From: Telluribacter humicola
GTDB taxonomy: Bacteria > Bacteroidota > Bacteroidia > Cytophagales > Spirosomataceae
Length of the DNA: 64,000 bases
Direction: 5' to 3'
Assembly: GCF_017355935.1 (NCBI RefSeq)
Contig: NZ_JAFIQT010000011.1
Span: 1 to 64,000, forward strand
The position numbers and the translations under genes are program-made. The first letter of the stretch is position 1. Each line of letters begins with the position of its first letter. Positions 51,966 through 60,773 of this stretch are shown here, piece after piece. Below the pieces are notes generated by a model. It saw only the letters and a program-made list of their open reading frames with translations, did not search any database and was not told the DNA's origin.

Positions 51966-53237
51966 TTAGCTGGCTGCTATGACCTTCCAAAGTTGATTAA
52001 CCATCTCAGACGGTGCTATGGACAAGTCAACAGGTATCAGGTACAGCGGTAGTTGGGCGTCGTAATAGAAAGGAGCGGGAGCTTCCTGAAAAGCGGCGGT
52101 ACGTGGATAAAGCAGCACCAGCCTGACCTGCGTAGCCTCGCTCTGATACCGCTGGCCATAGGCGTATAGCTGATACAGATCCCCCTGATCCACACCGTGG
52201 TGACGGGTTGAGGATAGCTGCTTCCACTTAGTATCCAGTACCCATACTGTATTGCCCCACCGTATGACCACATCCGGTTTTAACTTAAACTGAGGATTAC
52301 CGCCCGGATCACTAAGCAGGTAGTGCAGTGCTTCCTGTGTCTGCACCATATAGTCTGTAGGCAGGTGCCGCTGCAGAGCCGCCGCTACGTACATCTCAAA
52401 CAGGCGGGACGTCGGAAAAAGCATGCCGGGTAAATGGCTGTCTCCCGCCGAAGCACCCGGTGCCTGACCTCCTAATAGCCACTGTACCCAGGGCCACAGC
52501 CAGGCATAGGTAGCAAACGAGCGGTTGGTTTTCTGAGCCAGTGCCAGGTCGGCCTGCCAGTCTGTGGAGGCAGGGATATCATCCATCGCAAATAGGTACT
52601 GACGTACCCGGTTCGCCCATACACCTTGCTGGATCTGCCGCAGGCAGGCTTTGAGCAGGCGGTTGGGTGCATTGTTACGCGTGCGCTCATCGTATACGAC
52701 TGGTAGTCGCTCGGGGTGAAGGGCCTGCCGGTGCGGTTGCCGATGGAGCTGTACCCTGCCCTTCACAAATTGTTGTTCACGCTCCACCGAGATATAGTCC
52801 GTGCGCAACCCTTGGTGCAAGAGTTTTTCAGCTTGCTGCACGAAGAGTGTCAACAGTATCTCGGGTAGCGACAGGGAAGTGGTCTGATGGAGATGCGCCT
52901 CCGGCAGGAGCCGAAAGGGTAGTTGGGGGACCGCCCGGAGCATACGTAGCAGCGAAGCCCGCGCCTGTACCACCTGATTGGTAGTAGCGGTATCCGGCGT
53001 GATCTTAGGCAATACTTCAATGGAAGTAGTATTAGCCTGTAGGAGCCCTACCCACTGGCCCACCCGCAGGTACTCCCTTCCCCGCTGCGCAAAGTACCGT
53101 AGCACCGGCTCCGCATCTTCCTGCAAGGCATAGGCTTTGAGGAAGTTGAAGTCGGCTTCGGGCAGATAGATATCTGCTTCGCTGCCCGGATCTTTAAGCT
53201 TGCCAATCAGGCTGTTTTCGGTGATGACGTAGGTCAA
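51966..53237 (-). CDS. McrC family protein, orphan
   Basis: A 423-residue homologue of McrC, the nuclease subunit of McrBC-type modification-dependent restriction. The N-terminal part (about 1-130) shows VLRYFAQRGREYLRVGQWVGLLQANTTSIEVLPKI, and the C-terminal part holds a PD-(D/E)xK site: KLKPDVVIRW (Asp at about 335) followed by VWVLDTKWKQL. It starts with TTG at 53237, with no usable ATG. A normal McrC works with the GTPase McrB encoded just upstream, but here the upstream neighbour is a divergent kelch gene. It may be a solitary nuclease, a remnant of a defence system, or part of a system encoded elsewhere. Confidence 0.85.
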   Translation of the reverse strand: MTYVITENSLIGKLKDPGSEADIYLPEADFNFLKAYALQEDAEPVLRYFAQRGREYLRVGQWVGLLQANTTSIEVLPKITPDTATTNQVVQARASLLRMLRAVPQLPFRLLPEAHLHQTTSLSLPEILLTLFVQQAEKLLHQGLRTDYISVEREQQFVKGRVQLHRQPHRQALHPERLPVVYDERTRNNAPNRLLKACLRQIQQGVWANRVRQYLFAMDDIPASTDWQADLALAQKTNRSFATYAWLWPWVQWLLGGQAPGASAGDSHLPGMLFPTSRLFEMYVAAALQRHLPTDYMVQTQEALHYLLSDPGGNPQFKLKPDVVIRWGNTVWVLDTKWKQLSSTRHHGVDQGDLYQLYAYGQRYQSEATQVRLVLLYPRTAAFQEAPAPFYYDAQLPLYLIPVDLSIAPSEMVNQLWKVIAAS

Positions 53238-53413
53238 GTGGGTACTTATTACTTTATTGGTAACGTATGTGTATCAGAGGAGCGGGTACTTGCTTTCTGC
53301 TCTTTGCTGATACAAATTTGCATAGGATATATTATAAACGGCAGATTCCTGCTTTATTACTAGTACAATAGTGCTATTCACCTATATACGCTATGTAAAA
53401 CACTCATAAACCT

Positions 53414-54397
53414 ATGAAAACACTACATACCCTTTCCTTTATAGCTCTTGGCATGCTGGCTACGGCGGGCTCTGTACTAGCCCAGGAGTGGAAGGCCGCC
53501 GAACCGCAAAGCCTACCCGAAAAAAGACACGAAAATTCTATGACCGCCGCCAACGGGAAGCTGTATCTGTTAGGTGGCCGGGGGATGCGGCCGGTGGATG
53601 TCTATGATCCGAAGAAAGACACCTGGACCAGTAAGAGCCAGACACCGATGGAGATGCACCACTTCCAGGCGGTGTCGCACGGGAGAGAGGTATATGTACT
53701 GGGAGCCTTTACCGGAGGGTACCCACACGAAACTCCCATCCCTAATATTTACATTTATAACCCTGAAAAGGACGAATGGCGCAAGGGACCTGAGATACCC
53801 GAAGCACGTCGGCGGGGAGCAGCGGGTGCCTTCGTCCATAACGACAAAATCTACCTTATCAATGGTATTCAGGATGGGCACTGGGACGGCCACGTAGCCT
53901 GGTTTGATGAGTATGATCCCAAGACTCAGACCTGGCGGCAACTTCCCGATGCGCCGCGTCCCCGCGACCACGTATCAGTGGCCGTACTGGACAACAAGCT
54001 CTACGTAGCCGGCGGACGCCTGTCTACCGCCAAGATCAATCAGGTACTGAACCGGACTATTCCGGAAGTAGATGTGTATGATTTCAAAACCAACAAATGG
54101 ACTACCCTCGATGCCTCACAAAACCTGCCTACGCTGCGTGCAGGAAATACGACGGTAGCTTTTGGACCTCGCATATTAGTGATGGGTGGCGAAAGCGATA
54201 CGCAGGTACCGGCCCATAGCGAGGTAGAAGGCTACAACCCTAAAACCAAGCGCTGGGAGCGGCTGCCTTCCCTGCACCAGGGACGTCATGGTACAGGAGC
54301 CGCGGTACTCAACGGCAAAGTGTACATCGTAGCAGGCTCGGCCAACCGAGGTGGTGGGCCCGAGCTTAACTCCATGGAGGTGCTCGAGAAGAAGTAG
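53414..54397 (+). CDS. Secreted kelch-repeat protein
   Basis: A 327-residue protein with a signal peptide (about 1-23, ending AGSVLA). The rest consists of about six kelch blades, with repeated LYLLGGRGMRPVDVYDPKKDTW, REVYVLGAFTGG, DKIYLINGIQDG, NKLYVAGGRLST, RILVMGGES and GKVYIVAGSANRGG. It forms a periplasmic or surface beta-propeller, probably for protein or carbohydrate binding; kelch proteins also include sialate mutarotases, but the motif details do not settle this. It is divergent from mcrC and followed by a terminator. Confidence 0.88.
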   Translation: MKTLHTLSFIALGMLATAGSVLAQEWKAAEPQSLPEKRHENSMTAANGKLYLLGGRGMRPVDVYDPKKDTWTSKSQTPMEMHHFQAVSHGREVYVLGAFTGGYPHETPIPNIYIYNPEKDEWRKGPEIPEARRRGAAGAFVHNDKIYLINGIQDGHWDGHVAWFDEYDPKTQTWRQLPDAPRPRDHVSVAVLDNKLYVAGGRLSTAKINQVLNRTIPEVDVYDFKTNKWTTLDASQNLPTLRAGNTTVAFGPRILVMGGESDTQVPAHSEVEGYNPKTKRWERLPSLHQGRHGTGAAVLNGKVYIVAGSANRGGGPELNSMEVLEKK

Positions 54398-54422
54398 TAT
54401 TCTGGTATTTTCTCTATATTGG

Positions 54423-54447
54423 AAGCGGACTAAATTTTGGTCCGCTT
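54423..54447 (+). terminator. Kelch gene terminator
   Basis: A perfect 8-bp stem (54423-54430 with 54440-54447) has an AT-rich loop and is followed by T-rich sequence, 26 bp after the kelch stop codon. Confidence 0.7.
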
Positions 54448-54482
54448 TCTGCGTTTTTACTCTATAGCCTGAATAACGTACC

Positions 54483-56114
54483 ATGCTGAAAAAATACATC
54501 CTTTCTGCCTTCCTCTTCCTGCCCCTGCTTACTTCTGCCCAGCAGCGGCCCCAGTTTACCCGTCAGGATACATTACGTGGCTCCATCACTCCCGAGAGGA
54601 GCTGGTGGGACCTTACTTACTACCACCTGGACGTACGGGCCATGCCTTCAGATAGCAGTCTGCGCGGAAGTACTACCATTCACTACAAAGTACTAAAGCC
54701 TTACCAAACCATGCAGGTAGACCTGCAGCCGCCCCTGCGCGTGGATAAGGTAGTACAGGGAGGCGAGGAGCTGGCATTTCGTCGGGAGGGGAACGCGTAT
54801 TTCGTATCCCTGAAAAAAGCGCAGAAGGAAGGGCAGCAGGAGTCAGTCGAGGTATTTTATTCAGGAAAGCCCAAGGTAGCTACCCGGCCACCCTGGGAGG
54901 GAGGCGTACAGTGGGAGCGCGACAGCCAGGGACAGCCCTTCGTAGCTACGTCCTGTCAGGGTCTTGGAGCCAGCGTCTGGTGGCCCTGCAAAGACCACAT
55001 GTATGACGAACCCGACAGCATGCTCATCAGCATTACCACGCCCAAGGATTTGATGGATGTATCTAATGGCCGTTTGCGAAAGACTACCGAAAACAGCGAC
55101 GGTACCCGCACCTTCCACTGGTACGTAGATAACCCGATCAACAACTACGGGGTCAACATGAACATCGGGAACTACGTGACCTGGAATGAAAGCTACCAAG
55201 GCGAAAAAGGGAAGCTGGACCTGAGCTACTACGTACTACCCGAGGATCTTACCAAAGCCAAGGAGCAGTTTAAGCAGGTACCGCTGATGTTGAAAGCTTT
55301 CGAGCACTGGTTTGGACCGTACCCGTTCTACGAGGATGGCTATAAGCTGGTGCAGGTACCTTACCTGGGTATGGAGCACCAGAGTTCAGTTACGTATGGC
55401 AACGGTTTTCAGAATGGCTACCTGGGTAAAGACCTGTCAGGTACGGGATGGGGGCTGAAATGGGACTTCATCATTATCCATGAAAGCGGGCACGAGTGGT
55501 TTGCCAATAACATTACCTACAACGATGTGGCCGATATGTGGGTACACGAGAGCTTCACCAACTACTCCGAAAACCTCTTTACGGAGTACTACTACGGCAA
55601 GGAAGCTGGCTCCGATTACGTAACAGGTACCCGCCGGTTGATTCAGAATAAAGCTCCTATTGTAGGTATTCACGGGGTCAACCACGAGGGCTCGGGTGAT
55701 ATGTACTACAAGGGCGGCAACATGCTGCACACCATCCGACAAATCGTTAATGATGATACTAAATGGCGTCAGATCCTGCGCGGCCTGAACAAGACCTACT
55801 ACCATAAAACAGTCGATGGCTCCCAAATTGAGAACTACCTCAGCAAGCAGTCAGGCAAGGACCTGAGCAAGGTATTCGACCAGTACCTGCGCGACATCCG
55901 GATTCCGACATTGGAGTACACCTTTGAAGGAAATAATCTTCGCTACCGCTGGACCAACGCCATCGAAGGCTTTGATATGCCAGTAAAAGTGGCTTTGGAT
56001 GGAGGCAAATATGAATTTATTTCACCCACAACCTCCTGGAAAACGATGAAGGCCAAAGGTGCTAAATCACTAACGGTGGATCGGAACTTCTATGTAGGGG
56101 CCAAGGGAGTATAG
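54483..56114 (+). CDS. M1 family metallopeptidase, short form, secreted
   Basis: A 543-residue aminopeptidase of the gluzincin type. It has a signal peptide (about 1-19, ending LLTSA). An N-terminal beta-saddle domain (about 25-230) is followed by the catalytic domain: PYLGMEHQSSVTYG, a GxMEN-like exopeptidase motif with His in place of Asn; HESGHEWFANN with zinc ligands His333 and His337 and catalytic Glu334; and the third ligand Glu356 in WVHESFTNY. It lacks the long C-terminal ERAP-type domain of classical M1 enzymes, as is usual for this Bacteroidota subgroup. It removes N-terminal residues from periplasmic peptides. Confidence 0.93.
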   Translation: MLKKYILSAFLFLPLLTSAQQRPQFTRQDTLRGSITPERSWWDLTYYHLDVRAMPSDSSLRGSTTIHYKVLKPYQTMQVDLQPPLRVDKVVQGGEELAFRREGNAYFVSLKKAQKEGQQESVEVFYSGKPKVATRPPWEGGVQWERDSQGQPFVATSCQGLGASVWWPCKDHMYDEPDSMLISITTPKDLMDVSNGRLRKTTENSDGTRTFHWYVDNPINNYGVNMNIGNYVTWNESYQGEKGKLDLSYYVLPEDLTKAKEQFKQVPLMLKAFEHWFGPYPFYEDGYKLVQVPYLGMEHQSSVTYGNGFQNGYLGKDLSGTGWGLKWDFIIIHESGHEWFANNITYNDVADMWVHESFTNYSENLFTEYYYGKEAGSDYVTGTRRLIQNKAPIVGIHGVNHEGSGDMYYKGGNMLHTIRQIVNDDTKWRQILRGLNKTYYHKTVDGSQIENYLSKQSGKDLSKVFDQYLRDIRIPTLEYTFEGNNLRYRWTNAIEGFDMPVKVALDGGKYEFISPTTSWKTMKAKGAKSLTVDRNFYVGAKGV

Positions 56115-56143
56115 GGAAGAATATAGCAAAGAATCTTTTTAGA

Positions 56144-56190
56144 AACGCAGGGGTTATAGCAGTCGGTCAGTAGGCTATAACACCTGCGTT
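56144..56190 (+). terminator. M1 peptidase gene terminator
   Basis: Seventeen-base arms (56144-56160 and 56174-56190) match at 16 positions and are followed by TTTT, 29 bp after the stop codon. Confidence 0.88.
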
Positions 56191-56318
56191 TTTTCTTCAT
56201 TTGCAGAAATTAAAATAGATCCCCTAACCTACTCGTTACTATACACATCTACAACAATAAACCTACTCTATGCCCCTTTCTCTACGCTAATTTCTCTAAA
56301 ATAATATCCCCTCAAAGA

Positions 56319-57461
56319 ATGATTGTGAGCCTGGCAAAGTGGTGGAGCGTGGTAAGCCTGCTCCTGTTTATCGTATCCTGTGAACAAAAAGAAGTTGGAC
56401 CTGCCGAGGATTGTCTAGTACAGGCGGCCGCCGGTAATGGTGAAATTATTGAAGGTACGTATATCGTAACCTTGAAGCCCGGTACGGCAGGCGGAGCTTC
56501 TAATGCACGCATGGCGGCTGGTCGGATTGGGGTGGAAGAGAGTAGCATTGAGCGGTATATTGAGGGGGATCAGTTGGCTCTGGTGGCGCATCTTACCCAA
56601 GCGGAGGCAAACGAAATAAGTACTGACCCTGCCGTAGAGCAGGTGGAGCCGGACCGGCGGATTTCGCTTTGTTCCTGCATTACTGTACTGGCTCCCCGCC
56701 TTACTACCTGGAATATCGTCAAGACCGGCTACGGTGGCCTCAACAACGAAACCCGAACTGCCTGGGTGGTAGATACCGGCATTGACCTAGATCATCCCGA
56801 CCTGAATGTAGATGCTACCCGTGCCCGCTCTTTTGTGGAGGGACAAACCTCCGCGGATGATCTAAACGGGCATGGTACTCATGTGGCAGGTATTATCGGC
56901 GCTAAAAACAATAATGTGGGTATGCTGGGGGTAGCACCCGGCGCTAAGGTAGTACCCATCAAGATCCTGGATAAGGAAGGAGAGGGAACCCTTTCGGGGC
57001 TAGTTGCAGCTCTATCCTATATCAGCCAGAGTGCGAAGGCGGGTGATGTGGTGAATATTAGTTTGGGCGGAGAGTTCAGCTCCTACCGCCTGGATCAGGA
57101 GATACGTGCCGCCGCCGATAAGGGTATTCTGTTTGCCATTGCGGCCGGTAATAAAGGCATTAATGTAGATGGCTATTCGCCTGCTCGCGTTAATCACCAG
57201 AATGTTGTAACGGTATCGGCCATAGACAGTACAGAGACCTTCGCCAGCTTCTCTAACTTCGGTACGGCGGTAGATGTAAGTGCCTTCGGTGTCAGAATTC
57301 CTTCTACCTATGCCAACGGGCGCTATGCCATTGCCAGTGGTACCTCTATGGCTGCTCCGCACGTGGCAGGGCTTATGCTCATTCGAGGACGGAATATCCC
57401 TTTGCGGGGCACTGCTAAAAATGACCCGGACGGAAAGCCTGACCCCATAGCCCGTCAGTAG
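56319..57461 (+). CDS. S8 family subtilisin-like serine protease, lipoprotein
   Basis: A 380-residue subtilase. The leader ends in a lipobox (LLLFIVSC, Cys21), so it is probably lipid-anchored. An inhibitor_I9-like prodomain lies at about 45-115 (GTYIVTLKPGTAGGASNARMAA ... AVEQVEPDRRISL). The catalytic triad is complete: Asp152 in VVDTGIDLDHPDL, His185 in NGHGTHVAGI and Ser343 in SGTSMAAPHVAG, with oxyanion Asn278 in AIAAGN. The end is short, with little beyond the catalytic domain and no sorting domain. It converges with the VWA gene, 12 bp apart. Confidence 0.94.
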   Translation: MIVSLAKWWSVVSLLLFIVSCEQKEVGPAEDCLVQAAAGNGEIIEGTYIVTLKPGTAGGASNARMAAGRIGVEESSIERYIEGDQLALVAHLTQAEANEISTDPAVEQVEPDRRISLCSCITVLAPRLTTWNIVKTGYGGLNNETRTAWVVDTGIDLDHPDLNVDATRARSFVEGQTSADDLNGHGTHVAGIIGAKNNNVGMLGVAPGAKVVPIKILDKEGEGTLSGLVAALSYISQSAKAGDVVNISLGGEFSSYRLDQEIRAAADKGILFAIAAGNKGINVDGYSPARVNHQNVVTVSAIDSTETFASFSNFGTAVDVSAFGVRIPSTYANGRYAIASGTSMAAPHVAGLMLIRGRNIPLRGTAKNDPDGKPDPIARQ

Positions 57462-57473
57462 GAGCGAGCTTAC

Positions 57474-58595
57474 TTAAAGCCACTTACCAAGTGCTTTCAG
57501 GCTCTCTATGTTATGAGCAGAGGCAAATACATCGACGTATGGAAGAACTGCCTGCATGGCTGCTGTACGGGGTTGATAGGTAGGATTACCAGCTAATGGA
57601 TTCAGCCAGATCACCTTGCAGGACTTCTGCTGGATGCGCTGCATGGCCTCGGCCAGTACATTCGGATCGCCTGTGTCCCAGCCGTCGCTCAGGATAATGA
57701 CCAGCGTCTCTCTATTAAGCAAACGCCCGTAGTCGTTGGCGAACGTCCATAGGCTAGGCCCGATGCGGGTCCCGCCCGACCAGCCGGCCGTATGCTCCGA
57801 CAATTCCCGCAGGGCCTCCTGAAAACTCTGCTGCTTGAGGTCCGCCGTGACGTGGTGAAGCTGGGTACTGAAGACAAAGGTTTCGATCCGTCGAAATACC
57901 GACTGGAAGGCGTACAGAAACTGGATCAGGAAGGTGCTGTACAGGTCCATGGACTTACTCACATCGGCCAGTACCACCAGCCGTACCCGGTTTCGACGCG
58001 GACGTTTGTACACTAATTCTACCAGTTCGCCTCCCCGGCGCAGGTTACGACGCAGAGTATTCTTCAAGTCAAATTCTTGTGCAGAATGCGATTTCTCCCG
58101 GCGGCGGTTCAGCTTACGGGCCAGTGCCTGCGATACTTCCTGTATAATTCTGACAAGCTCCGCCAACTGGTCGGCGGGTACCAGCGAAAAGTCTTTCTGG
58201 CTAAGTGTTTCGGTAATGGAGTGGCTGGCCGTTTCTGTTTCTTCGTTGTTCTTTTGACCGTTCAGCCAGCTTTTCAGGGCATCGAAGGAAGGCTGCTGAG
58301 TACCATTCTGCTTTCCGTTCTTCTTCCGGCTGTCTTTGGTTTTGCTATCCACCGCTTTCTCCAGTTCCTTCCAGTACTGATCAAACAGCTCCGGAAACTG
58401 CTGAACTTGCTGTGCATTATGTGTAAGTGCTACCTGTAAGGCCAGCGCAAAGCGGGAACGATCGTCGGGCGTAACCAGCGACATGGCCCGTAGAGCCGTA
58501 GCCTCTTCCTCCGATCCAATCCTGAAATCATGTGAGCGAAGGAATCTACAAAAGTCAACTACGTTACTGGTCAGGTCGGTACGGCGGTTGATCAT
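57474..58595 (-). CDS. CoxE-like VWA domain protein
   Basis: A 373-residue protein of the CoxE/VWA-containing type. The N-terminal half is helical and charged, with a basic Lys/Gln linker. The VWA domain (about 200-370) has a complete MIDAS: LVVLADVSKSMDLYS (DxSxS), GGTRIGPSL and IILSDGWDTGD. In Oligotropha, CoxE works with the MoxR-type ATPase CoxD to mature the Mo site of CO dehydrogenase. The partner gene lies upstream in the same direction (58831-59733), separated by a repeat element, so the pair is probably functional together. Confidence 0.92.
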   Translation of the reverse strand: MINRRTDLTSNVVDFCRFLRSHDFRIGSEEEATALRAMSLVTPDDRSRFALALQVALTHNAQQVQQFPELFDQYWKELEKAVDSKTKDSRKKNGKQNGTQQPSFDALKSWLNGQKNNEETETASHSITETLSQKDFSLVPADQLAELVRIIQEVSQALARKLNRRREKSHSAQEFDLKNTLRRNLRRGGELVELVYKRPRRNRVRLVVLADVSKSMDLYSTFLIQFLYAFQSVFRRIETFVFSTQLHHVTADLKQQSFQEALRELSEHTAGWSGGTRIGPSLWTFANDYGRLLNRETLVIILSDGWDTGDPNVLAEAMQRIQQKSCKVIWLNPLAGNPTYQPRTAAMQAVLPYVDVFASAHNIESLKALGKWL

Positions 58596-58645
58596 AGGCT
58601 TTTATTTGCTGTAGGCTTTATGCTATAAGCATTTTATTTGGTGCT

Positions 58646-58777
58646 AACCCTGATTTGTAATCAGGGTTGGATCTACTAGCGTTTTTAACGCGAAATTAGC
58701 CAATGCTATTTTATAACCGTCGCTGCTCATACGCGTTATAAACGCTATTTGAGTATGCACTGATTGCAAATCAGTGC
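58646..58777. repeat. Three-hairpin dispersed repeat, copy B
   Basis: This is the second copy of the element at 28635. It begins with the same perfect 23-base dyad (58646-58668). The central stem pairs 58677-58692 with 58732-58747 at 15 of 16 positions, again beginning TAGCG and ending CGCTA. The third dyad is perfect here (GCACTGATT at 58757-58765 with AATCAGTGC at 58769-58777, loop GCA). Loop sequences differ from copy A, while the stems keep pairing. It occupies the spacer between the MoxR and VWA genes. Confidence 0.72.
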
Positions 58778-58830
58778 AAGCATACGCCGAACGAAGTAAA
58801 CCAATTGCATAAAGCATACGGCTCTAAGTT

Positions 58831-59733
58831 TTATAAGTTATCAAATTTTGAAACCACGCCCGTCTTTTCGTACAGTTCACTAAGCGATAGCTGGGCGGTG
58901 CGGGTATCCTTCCAGTCTTTCAGCACTACACCCAGTGTTTGCTCGACAATGTCTTTGGGTAAATGATCAAAATGGAGGATGGATAGCGCCCGGGCCCAGT
59001 CGATGGTTTCGGCGATACCGGGTGTTTTTTCCAGCCGTAGCTTACGCAGCTCCTGCATAAAGCGGCAGATCTGTTCCGCCAGTTGTTCATTGATTTGTGG
59101 TACTTTACCTCGCACAATGGCCAGCTCCTTTTCATAATCAGGATAATCAATCCAGAGGTAGAGGCAGCGTCGGCGCAGGGCTTCTGATAGCTCCCGGATG
59201 CGGTTGCCGGTCACGATCACCTGCGGGATGTGCGTGGCTTTGATGGTACCTACCTCAGGGATAGTAATCTGCCAGTCCGAAAGTACCTCGAGCAGGAAGC
59301 TTTCAAACTCCTCATCGGCCCGGTCTACCTCGTCGATGAGCAGTACCGGTTTCTTTGGATAGGTGATGGCTTCTAGAAGGGGACGCTTCATCAGGAACTT
59401 CTCCCCGAAGATTTCTTCTTCCAGGTCCTGAGTGGTACCTGTACTTTGTGCTTCCACCATTTTCAGGTGCAGGAGTTGCCGCTGGTAATTCCACTCGTAG
59501 AGGGCATGGGTAGCGTCCAGCCCTTCGTAACACTGCAGGCGGATCAGGTCGGTATCCAGCGCTCGCGCCATTACCTTGGCTATTTCGGTTTTGCCTACTC
59601 CGGCTGGCCCTTCGATGAGCAGGGGTTTCTGCAGCTGCATGGAGAGGTACACCGCCATGGTTACGCTGGGGTCGGTAATGTAGCCCTGGGACTGGAGGAG
59701 ATCAGCTATTCTTTCTAATTCCTGATTGTGCAT
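58831..59733 (-). CDS. MoxR family AAA+ ATPase (CoxD-like)
   Basis: A 300-residue AAA+ chaperone-like ATPase. Walker A is GPAGVGKTEIAKV (about 40-52), Walker B is PVLLIDEVDRADEEFESFLLEVL (about 129-151), and sensor residues are in VIVTGNRIRELSEALRRRCLYLWIDYP. MoxR ATPases assist the insertion of cofactors or the activation of enzymes, typically with a VWA protein; the partner is encoded next at 57474-58595. It lies downstream of the CoxM-like gene, after a terminator, so it may be transcribed separately from the hydroxylase subunits. It probably matures the Mo enzyme of this locus. Confidence 0.95.
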   Translation of the reverse strand: MHNQELERIADLLQSQGYITDPSVTMAVYLSMQLQKPLLIEGPAGVGKTEIAKVMARALDTDLIRLQCYEGLDATHALYEWNYQRQLLHLKMVEAQSTGTTQDLEEEIFGEKFLMKRPLLEAITYPKKPVLLIDEVDRADEEFESFLLEVLSDWQITIPEVGTIKATHIPQVIVTGNRIRELSEALRRRCLYLWIDYPDYEKELAIVRGKVPQINEQLAEQICRFMQELRKLRLEKTPGIAETIDWARALSILHFDHLPKDIVEQTLGVVLKDWKDTRTAQLSLSELYEKTGVVSKFDNL

Positions 59734-59753
59734 AAATATTAAAAATTAGGTTA

Positions 59754-59820
59754 ACCACAGAGGTACGCAGAGTGATGGCCCAGAGTATCTAAGAGTAAAG
59801 TTTTGTGTCCTCTGTACCTA
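59754..59820. repeat. CACAGAGG-type imperfect inverted repeat
   Basis: AGGTACGCAGAG at 59761-59772 pairs with CTCTGTACCT at about 59810-59819, apart from a two-base bulge. The flanks ACCACAGAGG and GTGTCCTCTGT resemble a degenerate CACAGAGG repeat family seen in intergenic regions of many environmental bacteria. It is a single degraded copy, with no known function. Confidence 0.4.
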
Positions 59821-59860
59821 CCTCCCTTTGACACTATGATAAAGAAAGTGCCCCAAACTA

Positions 59861-59910
59861 TAAAACCTTGAAGCCGGTCCGAGGGGTGACGGCCCAACTT
59901 CAAGGTTTTA
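59861..59910 (-). terminator. coxM-like gene terminator
   Basis: Perfect 13-base arms (59861-59873 and 59898-59910) are separated by 24 bases, lying 18 bp after the stop codon of the FAD-subunit gene. It separates coxSLM from the MoxR gene. Confidence 0.8.
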
Positions 59911-59928
59911 ATCAAAAGCGAGATAGAG

Positions 59929-60759
59929 CTATGCCACCGCCTTCAGGGCTCGTTTGCAGTACACGCGGGCCAGGTGCTGACGGTACTCCTCTGTAGCGAA
60001 GTGGTCGCTGTTGAGGGATACGCCTTGGGCGGCTTTGGCTGCTGCTGCCTCAATGACATCATCTGTAAGCTGCTGACCCGAGAGAGCTTCCTCCACGCCT
60101 GTATCGCGGAAAGGTGCGTCGGATACTCCGGTGAAGGCTACCCGTACGGAGCCATCCGGATGACGTACCACCGAGCAGCCTACAATGGCGAAGCGCGAGG
60201 CCGGCTGGGCAAACTTCTGGTAGTTCATACGAGTACCCTCGGCCGGAACAGGAAGGCGAATCTCGGTAATGATCTCGCCTTCTTCCAGAGCCGTTGAGTA
60301 GAAGCCAATGAAGAAATCAGCCGCGGCTACCAAGCGCGAGCCATTTTTACCCCGTAGTACAACCTCACCATCGGCCGCAATGACCATAGCGGGCCAGTCG
60401 GCCGAGGGGTCGGCGTGGGCCAAACTACCTCCAAGAGTACCTTTATGCCGTACCATAGGATCGCCAATGAGGGCGGCACCTTCGGCAAACATGGGGAGGT
60501 GCTGTTTGATCAGATCTGACTTCATGATCTCGTCGTGGGTAGTACCCGCTCCAATCACAATCTCACCGTTTTCTTCGCGTATGCCCTTGAGCGAGGGGAT
60601 ACGGGCAATATCTATCAGTTTGCCGGGAGCGCTCAGCCGAAGCTTCAGCGCTGGTACCAGGCTGTGACCACCGGCCAGGATCTTGGCGTCGTCGTCGAGC
60701 AGGTCCAGTGCCTCCTCGACCGACTCGGGCCGGGCGTAATCAAATGCGTAGGGTATCAT
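59929..60759 (-). CDS. CoxM-like FAD-binding subunit
   Basis: A 276-residue medium subunit of a three-part molybdenum hydroxylase. FAD-binding motifs are AKILAGGHSLVPALKLRLSAPGKLIDIARI (about 29-58) and TLGGSLAHADPSADWP (about 109-124), with a C-terminal CO_deh_flav_C domain (about 170-275). It passes electrons from the 2Fe-2S subunit to an acceptor, probably quinone or oxygen. It is 14 bp downstream of the large-subunit gene, and a terminator follows. Confidence 0.95.
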   Translation of the reverse strand: MIPYAFDYARPESVEEALDLLDDDAKILAGGHSLVPALKLRLSAPGKLIDIARIPSLKGIREENGEIVIGAGTTHDEIMKSDLIKQHLPMFAEGAALIGDPMVRHKGTLGGSLAHADPSADWPAMVIAADGEVVLRGKNGSRLVAAADFFIGFYSTALEEGEIITEIRLPVPAEGTRMNYQKFAQPASRFAIVGCSVVRHPDGSVRVAFTGVSDAPFRDTGVEEALSGQQLTDDVIEAAAAKAAQGVSLNSDHFATEEYRQHLARVYCKRALKAVA

Positions 60760-60773
60760 CTTGAAATGTCGGT

